From Hermatobates lingyangjiaoensis (taxonomy: Eukaryota; Arthropoda; Insecta; Hemiptera; Hermatobatidae): a stretch of DNA of 64,000 nt. The translations under genes were made by a program, and so were the position numbers. Every line of letters begins with the position of its first letter. Position 1 is the stretch's first letter. Shown here piece by piece: positions 10,866 through 23,955 of the stretch. Under the pieces are notes generated by a model. The model saw only the letters and a list, made by a program, of their open reading frames with translations. It ran no database searches and had not been told where the DNA came from. The DNA lies in contig JAPFBL010000049.1 in assembly GCA_026182355.1 (NCBI GenBank), forward strand, positions 2,108,001-2,172,000, in the 5' to 3' direction.

Positions 10866-10934
10866 TAGGACGGAAACGCCGAAATTATCGAGATTCGTGA
10901 TGTGTTCGATCTTTTTTTGTGTTCTAGCTGTAAC

Positions 10935-10973
<39 letters not shown>
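10866..10973 (+). repeat. Very short PLE 3' fragment between TA repeats
   Basis: GGACGGAAACGCCGAAATTA at 10868-10887 matches the right side of the PLE hairpin motif (stem, then GAAAT-ATCGA), and is followed by a T/GT-rich end and (TA)n at 10941-10973. It begins in a TATAAATATATAT tract. The whole insertion is under 80 bp, so only the extreme 3' end was copied. Confidence 0.45.
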
Positions 10974-10976
<3 letters not shown>

Positions 10977-11089
10977 GTACGATTATCATTTTGTAACTAT
11001 AATGGGGTAGATGAAAATGGGGTGGTGTTGAACCTAGCTTTTCAAATGAAATCGCCACATTCACAGCCTTTAAACCTTTTGTTTTAGCC

Positions 11090-11220
11090 CGGGGATGAAA
11101 AGTGTGACGCGTGTTGTCATTCCGTACGTATTAGCTGTCACCGAAACACACGGACGGGCTTCGATCTGTCACCTGTCCAAATGCTAACCACTCCGATTGT
11201 TGATAGTACAGAGCATTCAG
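11090..11220 (-). repeat. Second tRNA-like SINE fragment
   Basis: On the minus strand, GAGTGGTTAGCATTTGG resembles an A box and ACAGATCGAAGCCC resembles a B box at tRNA-like spacing; a GC-rich body follows. It abuts the next SINE but shares no body sequence with it, so it would be a different family. The B box is imperfect. Confidence 0.4.
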
Positions 11221-11274
11221 GGTAGCTATGATTCTTAAAACTGAATCATATAACCGCAACTATGTTAAAATAAC

Positions 11275-11606
11275 AACAACATGTTAGCAGTTTAACGCAA
11301 GGGAACACACATGGGCCGAACATTGTGATACTACACAAAGAAGACGGATTCTACATCGGGAGTCCTAAATTTTGTTTAACAGAGATATATTTAGAGTTGG
11401 GATCTATTATATGGGTTATATGGGATTTAACGAGTATCTGATATTGTACAGACTCGGGACCGACTACGCTTAACGTTCTCTCTGAGAGACGACGTGCTCA
11501 GGTTTATTCACCTCTCACTTGAGTATATCGCGAGACAGAGTGGGTATTAAACGCCGGAACTACTAGTTCAGAGGCAACCACATTGCCACTGGGCTATCCT
11601 GGCTCC
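11275..11606 (-). repeat. tRNA-derived SINE1, copy 1
   Basis: Reverse complement of the family seen at 45712-46038. Shared blocks are GGATAGCCCAGTGG versus GGCTAGCTCAGTGG at the head (A box), GAGGTGAATAAA-CTGAGCACG, TCGGTCCCGAG-CTGTAC, AGATACTCGTTAAA, AAATTTAGGACT and the end GTGTGTTCCCTTG. SINEs have no protein; they are transcribed by RNA polymerase III and moved by another element's enzymes. The B box of this copy has decayed. The tail is not (CCTAA)n here but a GTTGTTGTT-like run. Confidence 0.75.
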
Positions 11607-12721
11607 CAAAATGGGCAATAAGAAATATATTTAAATTTAAAAAATACACAAAATTAAAAAAAATTCTGACTTCTTCTCCATTATTGACCACCATGACATC
11701 TTTCACAAAAAAAGTGGAAGAAAGAGCTTCTTTTCAAAAGAGTTTAAACAAAGACGGAGTTGTGAAACTATTGTCACGACTTTACAGAAGAATGTGCATA
11801 GACTTGTTTCAAAGGTGAGTCTGTATCGGAGGATTACAGGATTAGGTCGTTACCACTCTTCTGTTTACTCTCCTCCAAGATATTTCACTCTTTCCTTTAG
11901 ATGATACTTTTATTAAAAGTACTCTCTAATAGTAACAGCAACGATTATTAGTAAAGAGATCAGAGAACGTTAGCCTAATATAGTTATTATGTGCTGCAAT
12001 AGTTTATAAGTTACCTCCAAACTATTAAAATTGTTATAATATGTTGTATAAATCGTTATAAATGCATAACTAATATAATGTTATAGTCCTGAGAAAGAGA
12101 AGTATATAAAGAAGAATAAAGAACCAATTTCATTGAGCAACTAAATTAATTGAAGAAAATATATATATAAAAAATTAACGGTTAATTAATAACAAATGAG
12201 TTTAATACTTATGTAAAATACTCGGATGTGGGGGCTTCAGCCAGTCTCCTTTTTAAGAAAACATAGCAAATTAAGGGAAGAAGGAAGTTTTTTTTTTAGA
12301 AATTTAATGAGATTAATTTATATGTATATAAATTCCGGTGAAATATGTAGCATTAATCATGAATAAATTAATTTAGTTAAATTATTGTTTTCCTGACTAC
12401 ATTTTTTCCAACTACATTTTTGGAATTACAATAATTTCTTAAGAGTAAAGTTTACTTACATTTAGTTATCCTTTAAATTATTATTCCAGAATTGCTAGGC
12501 TTCTAGGCCGTGATGCCATGGTATAAAATTGTTAGTAATTTCACATGTGGAAACCACTATAATAATAAAATATAAACGCAACCTTGATAATAAAGTCAAT
12601 TCAATAAAAATTGCGAGTACGCTATTCTTTTTATTCGGTGTATTAATAAAATCTGCTTTATTGACGCTGTCTCAATTCACTAATCCTGGGAAATCTAGAA
12701 AAAACAAATAAACTAAGCTTA
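11607..12721. other. AT-rich sequence, no gene seen
   Basis: No recognisable feature besides short A/T runs. Confidence 0.6.
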
Positions 12722-12782
12722 GAGGATTCGAACTTATGTGGGCGGTTAAGTGTCATTCATTCTTAAGCCAGTGACTCACTCT
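12722..12782 (-). repeat. tRNA-like fragment with good B box
   Basis: On the minus strand TAAGTTCGAATCCTC is a near-perfect pol III B box, with TGGCTTAAGAATG upstream in A-box position. The acceptor stem is not paired, so this is a SINE head or tRNA relic rather than a gene. Confidence 0.35.
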
Positions 12783-12789
12783 TTATGTT

Positions 12790-14584
12790 GTTTTACCAAA
12801 GAGGAGTTGGCAAATTTAAGTTTAATTATTTCATACATTGTTTTATTTAGTTCCATGTTTTATTATTTCATTTTCTAAATCAAACAAGTTAGATCGATCC
12901 GTAATATTTGTATTGCAAAAATAATTGATACCTTAATGGTTAAAAACGAAACGGCTTTTAGTGAAAGCATTGAAATTGTGAAACATTGACTAAAGTAGCT
13001 TTGGCAAAGTTAATAATGTGCAAAAATATTAAAAGAAAGGCAGTAGTCTTTACAGTAACGTTAGAAGTAATATTTCATTAGCAGAATTTGATTTTCTTAT
13101 GTGAGGCTTAGATACGTCATATAGAAAAGTATGAGAACTTTAACAAGATTAACAATATTATAATTTTCAAAATAAAACCAAATTATGTATCAAGAATGTA
13201 AGAGGAGTTTCATCTTGCTTAAAATATAGGGGGGGGGGGAATAATTTATATTACTAATAAAATCAGGTGATAAAATGTTAAAATTGTTCCAACTGATGAT
13301 TGAAAGTATTAAAGCGTAATATTTCTAGCTTTTTTAAGAAAAAAATGTTAAGATTTTTAAAAAAAATGCACTTTTTAATAATTTCTTAAAGATAATATTA
13401 TCAGAAAACCAGAGTAGACTTACTATTCAGAGGAGGGTGCCCCAAGCATTAATGAATGCAAACAAAACATGAAAGGGAAGGTCCAAAGAAAACAGCAGAT
13501 TTTAATAGTATCATTTGATATAAAGAAAGCATTTTAGTCATTCTTGTGATCAAATACAATATGGTAACTAAGAAACCAATGTTAGAAATGAGATAGTTTA
13601 TAAATACAAAAAAATATGAATTAAATAAATTTATACAATTTTATATCAACTAGTAATGTCAACAATAAATCTTTTTATTACCACTTTGAATTAAAATTAC
13701 AGTAGCCTCCAGGTTACACAGGGTCATTCGTCAATTATATAAAACTTATTGTTGGTATTACATTTTCCATTCAGATCCGAGTCTTATACAACATTATTTT
13801 TGCAATAAAATTTAGTTCCAGTACATAATAGAAAAGGATATATTTAACCATTGGTTATGACCACTAGATAAGTTTGGATATCTACCCAATGTTTCTTTAA
13901 GGAAATTCATAAATAATTGATATTTTAAAAAATAATGGAAACTTACATAAAGATAAACTAGACTCCCATTACTTGTTGAGAACTGCGAGACAAAACTGTG
14001 AGTGTAATGAGTCCAGAATTAGATGTATCTCCCCAAAAATATATTTAAAAAATCTCTGAGACAAACACGTATTTTCTTCTTATTATATTTACACAATTTT
14101 CAGAAATAAAATTGATTGTAATAATGAAAAACTCATAAATTAAGTTATTAATTAGAACAATAACTAACAAAATAATTGTATACTATTTTGGTAGTTCACA
14201 ATAATTGTGACGTTAAAAATTATAATTTTTACCAAAATAAATTGAGTAATATGTGTTCATATATTGTTTGAAACACTTTAACAAAGCTTTTCTCATTATA
14301 AATATATTATAATGAGGCAGAAAGATGAAAATAACGTGTGTAATTTTCTAACTTATTATACATCAAAGTATACATTTTTTTTTATTTCACTCTGTCAGTT
14401 AAATCAGTTTAGATCTAATCTAACAATTATTTATAATATTTAATTATTTGTTTGTTTAGTATCCATATTAACTTAATAGAAGCCTAATCAAATTTAACAG
14501 TTAATAGAGTCTTATGCTTACAATGCTTTTGTAGTAAAAATAATAGACTTTATTCATAAATGGATTTGTTCAATGTTTTAAAGA
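12790..14584. other. AT-rich sequence with one poly-G run
   Basis: No gene. An 11-base G run occurs at 13229-13239. Confidence 0.6.
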
Positions 14585-15008
14585 GGAATATTACCAGAAA
14601 ACGAAAATGGATTCACTGGAAAGTGTAGTGGAGGGGGGGGGGGTCGAGGAAACTACACAACTCTACCTGTGTGCTCATAAATAATGTTTCTTCAAGCAAA
14701 GATGTCTCAAGGGTAATGAAATCATAATTGAAGTGATTGTACCCCGACTGTGAGGAAGAGAAAATCAAGGAGTCAGGAGGTGCATACAATGATTACATGA
14801 ATATTGGATACCATCAAGATGAACAAGCGTCAAGGCAACACAATGTGATGAATGCCAAAACATGTCAACAACCCAGGAAAGCATAGTATAATTACAACAA
14901 ATAAATACAAGATTTATTGAGCTTTTATATGAGAATCAAACTTTCAAGATACCTATCACTTAACCTTCTTTCATTGAACAGTAAACGTTTTTCCTGGTAA
15001 TATTCTAT
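14585..15008. repeat. Short inverted repeats ~400 bp apart
   Basis: GGAATATTACCAGAAAACG near 14585-14604 recurs as reverse complement near 14986-15006 with one inserted base pair. The interval includes a second 11-base G run (14633-14643). This might be the terminal repeats of a small MITE, but no target duplication was recognised. Confidence 0.35.
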
Positions 15009-15066
15009 TGCCAGAATAGAATGTACAGAATAGAAGCGCATTCTGTTTCGAAGCACAGAATAGAAA

Positions 15067-15140
15067 AGATGGGGTCTTCATTATGTAACTCGAAAAACTG
15101 CTTAGCAACAACAAAAAATTGAAGCACCAATTGCAAAACG
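15067..15140 (+). repeat. Direct repeat R2, copy 1
   Basis: About 74 bp beginning AGATGGGGTCTTCATTA and ending GCACCAATTGCAAAAC; almost identical to 16653-16727. Identity unknown. Confidence 0.85.
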
Positions 15141-16652
15141 GTGTTATTTAACATTATTATTTAATATTAATATGAGTTAGACAAACTCATCTCAGTATAC
15201 TTCAAAATTAAAAGCTGTTTGAAATTGTGTTATTGTGATACTTAAGAGGTATCCAAGTAATAAGTAACAATAATATTAAAACTTAAAATGTTTTCAGTTA
15301 AAAAAGAGCACAGTTAAAGCACTGAATGTCTTAAAGACATTCAGAAGTTAAAAGATACTATGTGTATTTAAATGCAGGCTGGCTCCTTGTTCTGAAAGAC
15401 AGCGGTTCTATCTTGATTACAATTTCACCGAGTATATTTTCACAGAGTTGTTTAACATAACATATTAGTTAGGATAACTAACGCATCATATTAATGTTCA
15501 AACACTGTACCTTATCTGATATACGCTCTTCGAACCACAAGCATTTTTGACTTTAATTTTGAATCGTTTAAGGATTTAGTGCTGCTACATAGTCATTAAT
15601 TCAGTTTATGTAATCATGCCATTGTTTTAAACGGTGCATTGATTTTCGAGTTAATAAAGGACTTGTTGAGAAATCTAGGACGATGTAATTTATTTCATAA
15701 GGTATAATTATAAGTATGTCTATTGCTGGCAGAATCACAAAGTTTTTTTGTGATTTTTAGGTTCTCTGTTATTTAATTATATAGTTTCTTGCAATATATT
15801 CTCTACAGTATAAACTCTTTTTCCCAAAAATATCATCAGTTTATGGATATTGTGTAAATCCAAGTTAAATAAAAGTTCAGCCGGTAAAGAGAATAATAAA
15901 TGATTCACCATAACTTTGAATTACAGATTTTATCGATTTTAATAACGAAATCGTAAGATGTGTGGTGCACAGGTTAAACGGTGTATTCATAATACCTCTT
16001 GAGAAGTTGCATTAAATTTAACCTTTATTTCTTTAGATGGACCCATAGCGTAAATATTGACGCGATTTGCAAAGCCTTTCAGTGCAATTCAAACTGAAGT
16101 AAAGAGTACGAGAGGAACTCCATTAAGTTGAATATAGCATGGTATCTTGATGTTCGATAAATTATGTAAAATCCAAGTGAGCGCTTTTCACTTGCCATTT
16201 AATTCTGTTAGATGTGGCTGGTCCACTCAAACTCTGTCAAGAATATTAAAAGATGAGTTGATTAAGAAACAGCGTCGCAGGCCAAATATATTTTCTATTT
16301 CACATAACAAATCTTTGAATTATTGGTAGGTAACTAATCAGTTTTAAATCACTGATATATGAGTTATAAATGATCATCTTAGAAATGGCTTCGATTGAAT
16401 AAAATATTAGTTTGTTCAATGTCGATATAACTCTTGGCGCAAGCAATAAGTCAGAATTGGAGGAAATGGTATCAATGATCCAGGAATGAAAAGTGAAGTG
16501 GATGAATTTACGTCAAAAAATGTTTTATCAGATAAAAAAATTATCTGGGAAAACTAAAATAGTCACATGATCTGAGGCAAACAGATATATGGAAAGTGAA
16601 TTGCAGGTTGACTCTTTGCTGCAGACAACAGCCAGGTGTATAATAAGCAACA
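15141..16652. other. AT-rich sequence between R2 repeats, no gene seen
   Basis: No coding features. A hairpin with an 11-bp stem (CTGAATGTCTT / AAGACATTCAG) lies at 15322-15344. A 60-codon frame at 16147-16329 has no recognisable homology. Confidence 0.5.
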
Positions 16653-16727
16653 AGATGGGGTCTTCATTAAGTAACTCGAAAAACAGATTAGCAACAACAA
16701 AAAATTGAAGCACCAATTGCAAAACTT
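16653..16727 (+). repeat. Direct repeat R2, copy 2
   Basis: Second copy of the 15067-15140 repeat, same strand, 1.6 kb apart. The pair could be the long terminal parts of an unidentified element or two independent insertions. Confidence 0.85.
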
Positions 16728-18648
16728 TGAGAGTTATGTTTTTGTTTGAAGACTATAAGATAATGATACTATAATACAAATGTAAATGAAATTACATATT
16801 CTTTTCTGTCATTTTTTATGTGTGATGTATACAGGAAGGAAGGATCCCATTCAAGTCAACATTTTAATACAAAGTTTTCAACGGAAATAAACATTTCAGA
16901 TTGACTTTTCTGGCAGCTTGAGAAAGTATAAAGGTCTTAAGTATGTAGAGTTAAAGGCTACTCAACATTTTTTACAGACTATTAAATCAGACCTATCAGC
17001 TTGGAATTGATTATTTGCTACACACTCATGCAGCACTTTATAAATTGAGCACATGGGAGACCATTGTCGATTGGTTGAAAGAGTTTTTTTGATTTTAACG
17101 TTTGGTTTACCCAAACGTAGTGTTAGGAGGCTCTCCGATGGGTGTGATGCTAATGAGATGCTATTATTTCTTATGCTTCTAACACAAAGCCGTTTAACGT
17201 ATGTGCCGTCCAATCTATTAAACCTTCTGGTCCCTACCCGGCCCCTAATAGTGGATGACCTATTTACAATAACTTTCCTCTAGCAATTTTAACTAATATC
17301 TCATTTCACCTCGTACCTAGACTCCATTCTAAAACCGTTCGTTTATTGTTGCCATTGCAAAATTCTCTTATTTTACTAGTTCCTATCAAACTTTATTTAA
17401 CTATTATGTTATCATAAGAACAAGATAATTAAATTAAATTTCACATAGTGAAATTACAAACTACAGAAAAAAATTCAGAATTTGTTCTGAATTTTTTATA
17501 TATGAATAAGTTTTGGCATCATGTTTAGATCAAAGATGAAAGGAAATCTATTCCTATGAATGGTGTTTCCAGACCATAGTCCCTGAAAAAAGAACTGCTT
17601 ACCACTTGTTGTACAATCACCTTTTTTATACAGTATGAGAGTTAATATTAATTCATTAATAATAATACTAATTTTAAAAGAGTAGTGTTCACTAGTTGAT
17701 TTTATCAGATTTTCACTTCTTATTGTAACGTTCAACGTGTACCAAGCTACAATTCACTTCGCTAGAATGTATTTCTGATGAAATTACCTTCACGAATTTC
17801 ACTTTTTAAATTAGTCTCTTTCTGAATTAGAGTAAAGCCTTTGCTAATGGAAGTTATCTTAATAGCAGATATACATATGTCACTGCTACAATTCAAGCTA
17901 TAATACTAATCTTAAACTAGTAATACAAATATTTTAATTCATGCATCTATTAATATTAACTATATGGTCAAGTCAACTGGTGTGCTGCGTATTTTCTGTT
18001 TCTCGGAATGTTCAAATGTTTACAGCCCGTTTATCTCCATCTTCTTCTTGTTTCAAAACCATATTGAAATTAAAAAAGAGGCAAGAAAGTTTATGCGCCT
18101 GATTTGCACCTGTTTTGTCAAAAAGTTGCACAGAATATTTTCGATGCTCAAAATGTAAATGTTGAAAGCATTATTAACTTTTATATTATAAATAAAATGT
18201 TAATGTGGTTCAAACCCCTGCTTTATATTAAAAGATTAATACCGTTCTCTGTAACATTAATCTTATCAAATTATTTTCTTAAATTATTACATAATAATAC
18301 ACTTAATATATAATAAACCTCAGTTGATGATAAAGAGAATCGTCGTCAAGGATTTTACCAAAAATACAAGAGGGATCAGTTTTTACGCCAAATTTGGTTA
18401 AGCTACATCTGTGAAGCAGGGCAGGGCCGAAGTTTTTTTCTTTTTTGACTTAATTGTAATTACTTAACAAAGAGTAAGCTGTTCTTTTTCTTCTTTCTAA
18501 GTAGAATTTGTTCGCTTTAGTGGTTTTCATGGCAGTACAGTAATAATTTAATTCGTACTAACAATTCTCTTTTTACCTGTAATCTTGTTTCACTTCCTTT
18601 TCTAAACAAAATTATTGCAACATTCTTGTTTTTTGGGAAAGCTTTTGA
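16728..18648. other. No gene recognised
   Basis: Two overlapping open frames on opposite strands around 16962-17283 lie in slightly GC-richer DNA but show no known motif. A clean A/T hairpin occurs at 17467-17497 (AAAAAAATTCAGAA / TTCTGAATTTTTT). Confidence 0.5.
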
Positions 18649-18659
18649 CTAGTTTAGGC

Positions 18660-20660
18660 ATAAGAATGTTTGTATATATAAAAATGCTTCGCATTTTAAC
18701 TGGTTTTTAGACATTCTTTTCCAAACACTAATTTTATGCTTCGTCAAAATATACTGTTTAACTGCAACGTTAAGAATCCAGTGTTCTGAGTTCCACTTTT
18801 CCCAGTGATTATACTCATTGTTAGAAAAATAATTCAAGTCTTGACATTCAAATATTCTATACAAAAAATGCGTTAAGAAAATAAGAACAGAACATGTAGT
18901 TCTGTTCTTCAAGTAACTTTTACCTAACAAGGATTTGAGTTTTTTTTTGTAGAGTGAGGTTAAGATGGCTGCTTTGGTATCTATACAGATGACCGCTTTC
19001 CTTTTCTTTGTGGTGAGGGTTTTTAAAGTTAATAAAGCCTGTTTCACAGCTTTGATCTCCTCGTCAAAGTTGTTTGTCTCTCGCAAAGTAGCTATTATCG
19101 GAGTAGACTTTACGGTACCTGTTATTAGGTGAAGTGCTTTATTTTGCACCTTGTCAAGCGCCTCCTTTGAAGACTGAGGAATAGATGTAAGTAACTACAC
19201 CCCGTATTTTAAACCAGGCCTAACGTACGTTTTATATCTAGTAGGTAATATTTTCTGTGATGCCCCCCTGTAATGCTGCTTAATCTTTTTAATAACCTCA
19301 GTCTGGTTCTGCACTTTTGATCATCTTTTCAACATAGTTTTTCCACGCATTCTTTCATAAAAGACAACGTATGGGTAGTTTATGGAATCTTTTTGAGTTA
19401 ATGTTTGGTTCCTCTATTTGAGAACAAAGGTATAATTTTCTGTAAACAACAAATAACGCTAGTACCTGTTTTATTCATGATTACAATCATCAAATCATCA
19501 AATTTCTCTCACAACACTCCTACAGTACTTTTAAAGCGGCGTAGGTCCTTCGTTATTGTTGGAATATGGTTACTTCTGGAAAAACCAATAAGGTCATTGG
19601 TAAAATTCTTCTACACCGTACACATTTTTTTACGAATTCTATCAAGTCTTTTACGGTTATATTAAAAAGAGTGCAGCTCTCAATTGCCTTTTATGGTAAG
19701 CCATTTTTAACTGTACGTATATTCTTCTGACTTGTGCAAGGCATTTGGCCAAAATGTAGTTTATCCGATTTTATATGGACCTTCTTAAACCACTTTTAGA
19801 GAGCTTCCCTTGGAGTTTTGGTTTCCCAACTCTTTCATATGCCGCCTAGAAATCGATAAATACAGCAATGGTTGACCGTTTTCTTTGAAATCCGTCTTTG
19901 ACTCATGTGACTGATGTACTGTTTGTTCGATATTTCCTCTTCTCATCCGGAAGCCTGCTTGGATTTCAGTAAGCTTTCCATTGGTTCAAATAAGTTATTT
20001 AGTCGATTAAACACCTTTCTCTCCATTAACTTACAGCAGGTACTTGTTTATAATACGAGGTTATATCTTGCTGGGACCCCTGGAGGTTTTTCTTTTTTTA
20101 ATATTGAAATGGTCTCCACTTTCTGTCTCTCGGCTGGGAATCTTGCACTCTACATGGAATTAAAAAAGACTAGTAAAGTTTCTTTAGAAAATTTTGCCTA
20201 GATTTAACAGCAACTCAAAGCAGATGTTGTTGGAGTCAGCGCTTTTCCAATTTTCTTTCTGACTCAGCGAGTGCTAATTCTGTTGTACTGAAAGGATAGT
20301 TGAAGTCGAAATCGTCGTCACCTAGTGAGTAACCAAAGGCAGGATCTGTTTCAATATTCTATCTTTTTGGATACCCTATCTTATATGTTCATTATTCAGG
20401 GTTTCTAAGTACCTGAAGGCCTTATTATTGAAAAGTTCAATGGTTCACACCAAATCTCATTGTCGCTTCGCTTTACTTGTAACACCACTTTTTTCAGATC
20501 TGCCTGTTTTCTCTTAAGCTCTTGATTATCTTTAGTTGTTCTTGCAGCATCACCTATGCGTCGAAAGGACTCTACTGAAGTCTTTTTTTATTTTCATCTC
20601 AGAAAGGCTCTTTTTCAAGAAAGGTTGTATTTTTTGGTGCAACTCTTAGGCATAGATTAT
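18660..20660 (-). pseudogene. Non-LTR retrotransposon polyprotein (RT and C-terminal region), broken
   Basis: Read on the minus strand in several frames. From 20250 a segment with SADSNNICFELLLNLG matches the early reverse transcriptase block usually written sPGpD-I...LL-LG. Around 19960-19915 AGFRMRRGNIEQTVHQ matches the AGFR-x-x-R-x-T-x-DQ motif. Around 19860-19800 FIDF-AAYERVGKPKLQGKL matches motif A, and FDDLMIVI near 19500-19480 is a motif C (F/YADD) relative. Downstream, YKTYVRPGLKYGV and LDKVQNKALHLITG (about 19240-19110) match the thumb region of Jockey/R1-like elements, followed by AVICIDTKAA (about 19000), an RNase-H-like start. Such enzymes copy their RNA at a nicked target site. 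Many frameshifts and stops show a long-dead copy. Clade assignment is uncertain. Confidence 0.8.
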
Positions 20661-21508
20661 TTGGTGCAAGCTTTAATGAAGTAATTAATTTTGTTATAAG
20701 TAGTGTTTGATAAACAAATCAATTTCAATGTAAGACACTGCATTCTACTTTAATTATTAATTACAACCTTTGTGGTATTAACAATAATATTATGTTTAGT
20801 TTTACTTCCTTAACAAAGTCGAAACATGCGAGAACGTATGCCCCAATTTCCTTTCTGTGATATTGTTAGATCTTTCAATTTACTTAATTATTAATTTAAT
20901 TTACAGAAATAATTAAGAACATCCTTTTTGTCTACCAACTAGTATTTCTATAAAGAAATCTATAGTACTATTTCTTTGTTTTGACAGCTTTTGATTAGTT
21001 CTGGCAAAAGGATCTTTGCATAAAATAAATGTTTCGTATTTTTGATTGCTTTGTAGACATTTATCTTTGAATAATACTCTATGACTAACCTTCTTGTGCT
21101 GTGTTTTAAAACTTTAAAGCAAATAAAAATATATTCATCTTTTATTCTAATCATATTTTGCTGTTATCTTTGGATTATCAACGCGACTGAGGCAACCAAA
21201 GGTTTGTTTGATTGCAGGAACAATTTGAAGGAGTTAAGTATTTAATAATCACTCGTTTATTAAATAGAGCGTATATATGTATAGAGCGTTAGCACTGAAA
21301 AATTTGTGTAATTTATGAATAACATTTTATTAACAATATTTCACTTAACTGATTCAATTAAAAATATTACAAAGAATATTCTTTTGATTATTCAAAAACC
21401 AAAAACTTTACAATAATCAACATGAATTTTAAATGCTTATTTTTATAACAAATGACATCATTACATACAATACACTATAATAATATGAACTGATGTGATA
21501 TTTCTGTC
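20661..21508. other. AT-rich sequence, no gene seen
   Basis: No recognisable feature. Confidence 0.6.
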
Positions 21509-21652
21509 TTATTGACATTGCACGTTTATTTGTTCAATGAGCTCGTCATATTGTATCATATTCTGTTGAATGGCAGTAAGTTTGATTTGCAGATCACCAT
21601 AGTTCTGTAAGTTCCTATTCCGAGGAGTTTTATGATTTGTGTGCTGCTTTCT
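21509..21652 (-). CDS. Possible short coding fragment (unidentified)
   Basis: On the minus strand a frame without stops for 47 codons ends in TAA at 21509-21511. Its last part reads NLQNYGDLQIKLTAIQQNMI followed by QYDELIEQINVQCQ, which has ordinary amino-acid composition and a heptad-like pattern, unlike the A/T-driven frames around it. There is no start codon, so it would be a terminal exon or the end of a transposon protein. I do not recognise the family. Chance is not excluded at this length. Confidence 0.25.
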   Translation of the reverse strand, partial: RKQHTNHKTPRNRNLQNYGDLQIKLTAIQQNMIQYDELIEQINVQCQ

Positions 21653-23639
21653 TTACTCGACAGTATTGTAACTTCATTTATTCAGAAAATTTCTGAACTG
21701 GAAGAACTATTAATCCTCTAATTAATGATAATGTAAATTTTGCAGTGTCTTTCGGTTTAAAGAAGTTTAAGTTTCCCTAAACTTTTGGTAGTTTTTTAGC
21801 ATTAAGGTTATTTTTGCTTATGACTGGTATTTTTTTTAAACAAAGCTAAACTAAATAGGCTGTATGAACAGCTGAAACTCCATAACATTTTTATATCTAT
21901 GTTTATCTTTCTTATTGACATACTCTTCAAAACCCAGAAGGAGAACTGTTTGATGGTTTCATTGCAGTATAAATAATAGCTATATTGAACATAGATAAGT
22001 CCATATATACACAATTCCTGAACTTTAAGAACAATTAACCTTTTTATTGATTATAGTAATTTTCTTTAAAGTTCTTTTAGGTCTGTAAAAGTTCAAAAGT
22101 GAATTGTTTTTGAATTGTTTTTTTGAATAGTTTTCAATGAGGCTATGTGATCTTACAGTGATTGATTGCTTCACACCAATGTAGATAGTAAATTATACTC
22201 CATAATTTGTTATTTTACAATAGAATATATAATTTATTTAAATTGTAATTCTGATTGTTTGCACTTTAGTGTATTATATTATACTTTGTAAATATTTCTT
22301 GTTCACATTGATCAGTTTGTCTATTTTGTAAGCATCATCAAAACTTATATAAAACTGGCTGTTTCTATTTTCCTTTGTATTAACATAGCAGTTTCTTTAA
22401 TATTATATTAGTAGGTTTATTAACAGTTAAATAGAAGGGAAAAGTAATGAATGCTGTGCGCCAACTGAAATCCAGTATCTAGAATCTAGGTGTTAATCAC
22501 CTGCAAAACCCAGCCTTCCTATCGATTAGACACTCGCCCTCATCTAAACACTCCTTGCAAACACAACATTGCCCTCTCTCTCCATCGCTCTTTTAACACA
22601 AGCATTCATCAAGCCACTGTGCTTATCCCATCTCTCAAGTAACGCTCAAATTTCTTACTAAACCAAACTAATGAACTGATTTTGTGTTCTTTTCTTTACA
22701 AAACAAATATTCTGAAAAAATGAGAACAATATAATTTGTAAAGTAAACAAAAGAACAAAACCAGATAAAACATCTGGAGTTGTTTACACTCAACTTCACT
22801 ACATGTAAACGTAACATCAGACATCCTGACAGCGAATTAATTTCTTGTTTTATTTTTATTTAACTAAATGTTGTAAATTAGATACATTCATTAACTCAAA
22901 CTATTTCTGTTAAAATGGTTGAAAATTTAACTTATTTTTCTAATCAGTTCAATGTCATGGGGTAGTGTTCCAGTAGACCTAATATCACATATATTGGATT
23001 AGATCGGATAAGTAACTTTCATAAACTTCGGTTGTATGCATGTATATGTCTACAAAAATGACATTTAATTGATCATTTCCATTTGTTGTCACTAAGTCTC
23101 GTGCTAATATTGAATATAACTTATATTGACTTAAATAACTACACAATAAATGTTTTGTTTGATATTGTAGTTTATTTACCAAAGACCGTTATATTATTAC
23201 TAAAGTTTAAATTGTATAAATGTTTAAATTTAGAATTTTATTCTAGCGTTCCTTCTTCAAAGTTAACGCCAGCCGCCTACTGTTGCCACCCATCATTTAT
23301 TTGCTGATGAATGTAAAAGTTTCCTTACATTTTATCCGTAATGCATAATTTTATCCATACATCAAGTTATCCGTTTCAGAGAACACACACTTCTCATCGC
23401 CAATCACACAATCCCACTCCAGACTACCACAGCACTAAGTATTCTAGATAGATAGAATAATATTTGTATTTAAAGTATAAACTTTATACAAAGGAGTATT
23501 ACATTGCTTCATAGTTTAAAATTCACATGCTAGTATTTTCAAGCCATAATATTATCAATAATAACGAAATACATAAAAAACAAAACAAATAAATTCTTAA
23601 ATATACTGATATTTGAATATTTCTTAAAAGCTCTTCTTT
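21653..23639. other. AT-rich sequence, no gene seen
   Basis: A C-rich stretch around 22495-22640 stands out in composition but shows no motif. Confidence 0.55.
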
Positions 23640-23925
23640 TGTTTTCTCTTTTTTATTGTTCATTTAAAATAAAAGCTCTAATTTTTAAAATATTTACAAA
23701 ATAGTTAAAAAACTTTTTACAAAATAATTAAAAATTTATAGCATAGTTGAAAACCTAATTACAAAATAGTTAAATATTACAAAATAGTAATTACAAAACT
23801 ACTATTATTACTATTACTATTATTACAAAATAGTTTTTTTTTTTTTTTAATTTCCTTTTCTCCTTTTTATTATTCGTTTAAAATAAAAGCTCTAATTTTT
23901 AAAATATTTACAAAAAAGTAAAATA
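23640..23925 (-). repeat. Duplicated 3' end of a non-LTR element
   Basis: A 65-bp block containing TAAAATAAAAGCTCTAATTT and AAAATATTTACAAAA occurs at about 23640-23705 and again at about 23862-23925. Between them are runs of TTACAAAATAGTTAAA and (TTA/TTAC)n. The block lies just downstream of the coding end at 23956, so it is probably the element's 3' untranslated region, internally duplicated. Confidence 0.6.
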
Positions 23926-23955
23926 TATTTGCAGCCTGCCTTTTGTGTACAATTC

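Noticed and set aside
16962..17283. Overlapping open frames on both strands as a gene
   Set aside because: No motif, no start context and no homologous copy in the window. A resemblance of one stretch to a reverse transcriptase box did not hold on both sides.
17467..17497. Bacterial-type terminator hairpin
   Set aside because: The genome is eukaryotic and the hairpin is A/T-only with no associated gene.
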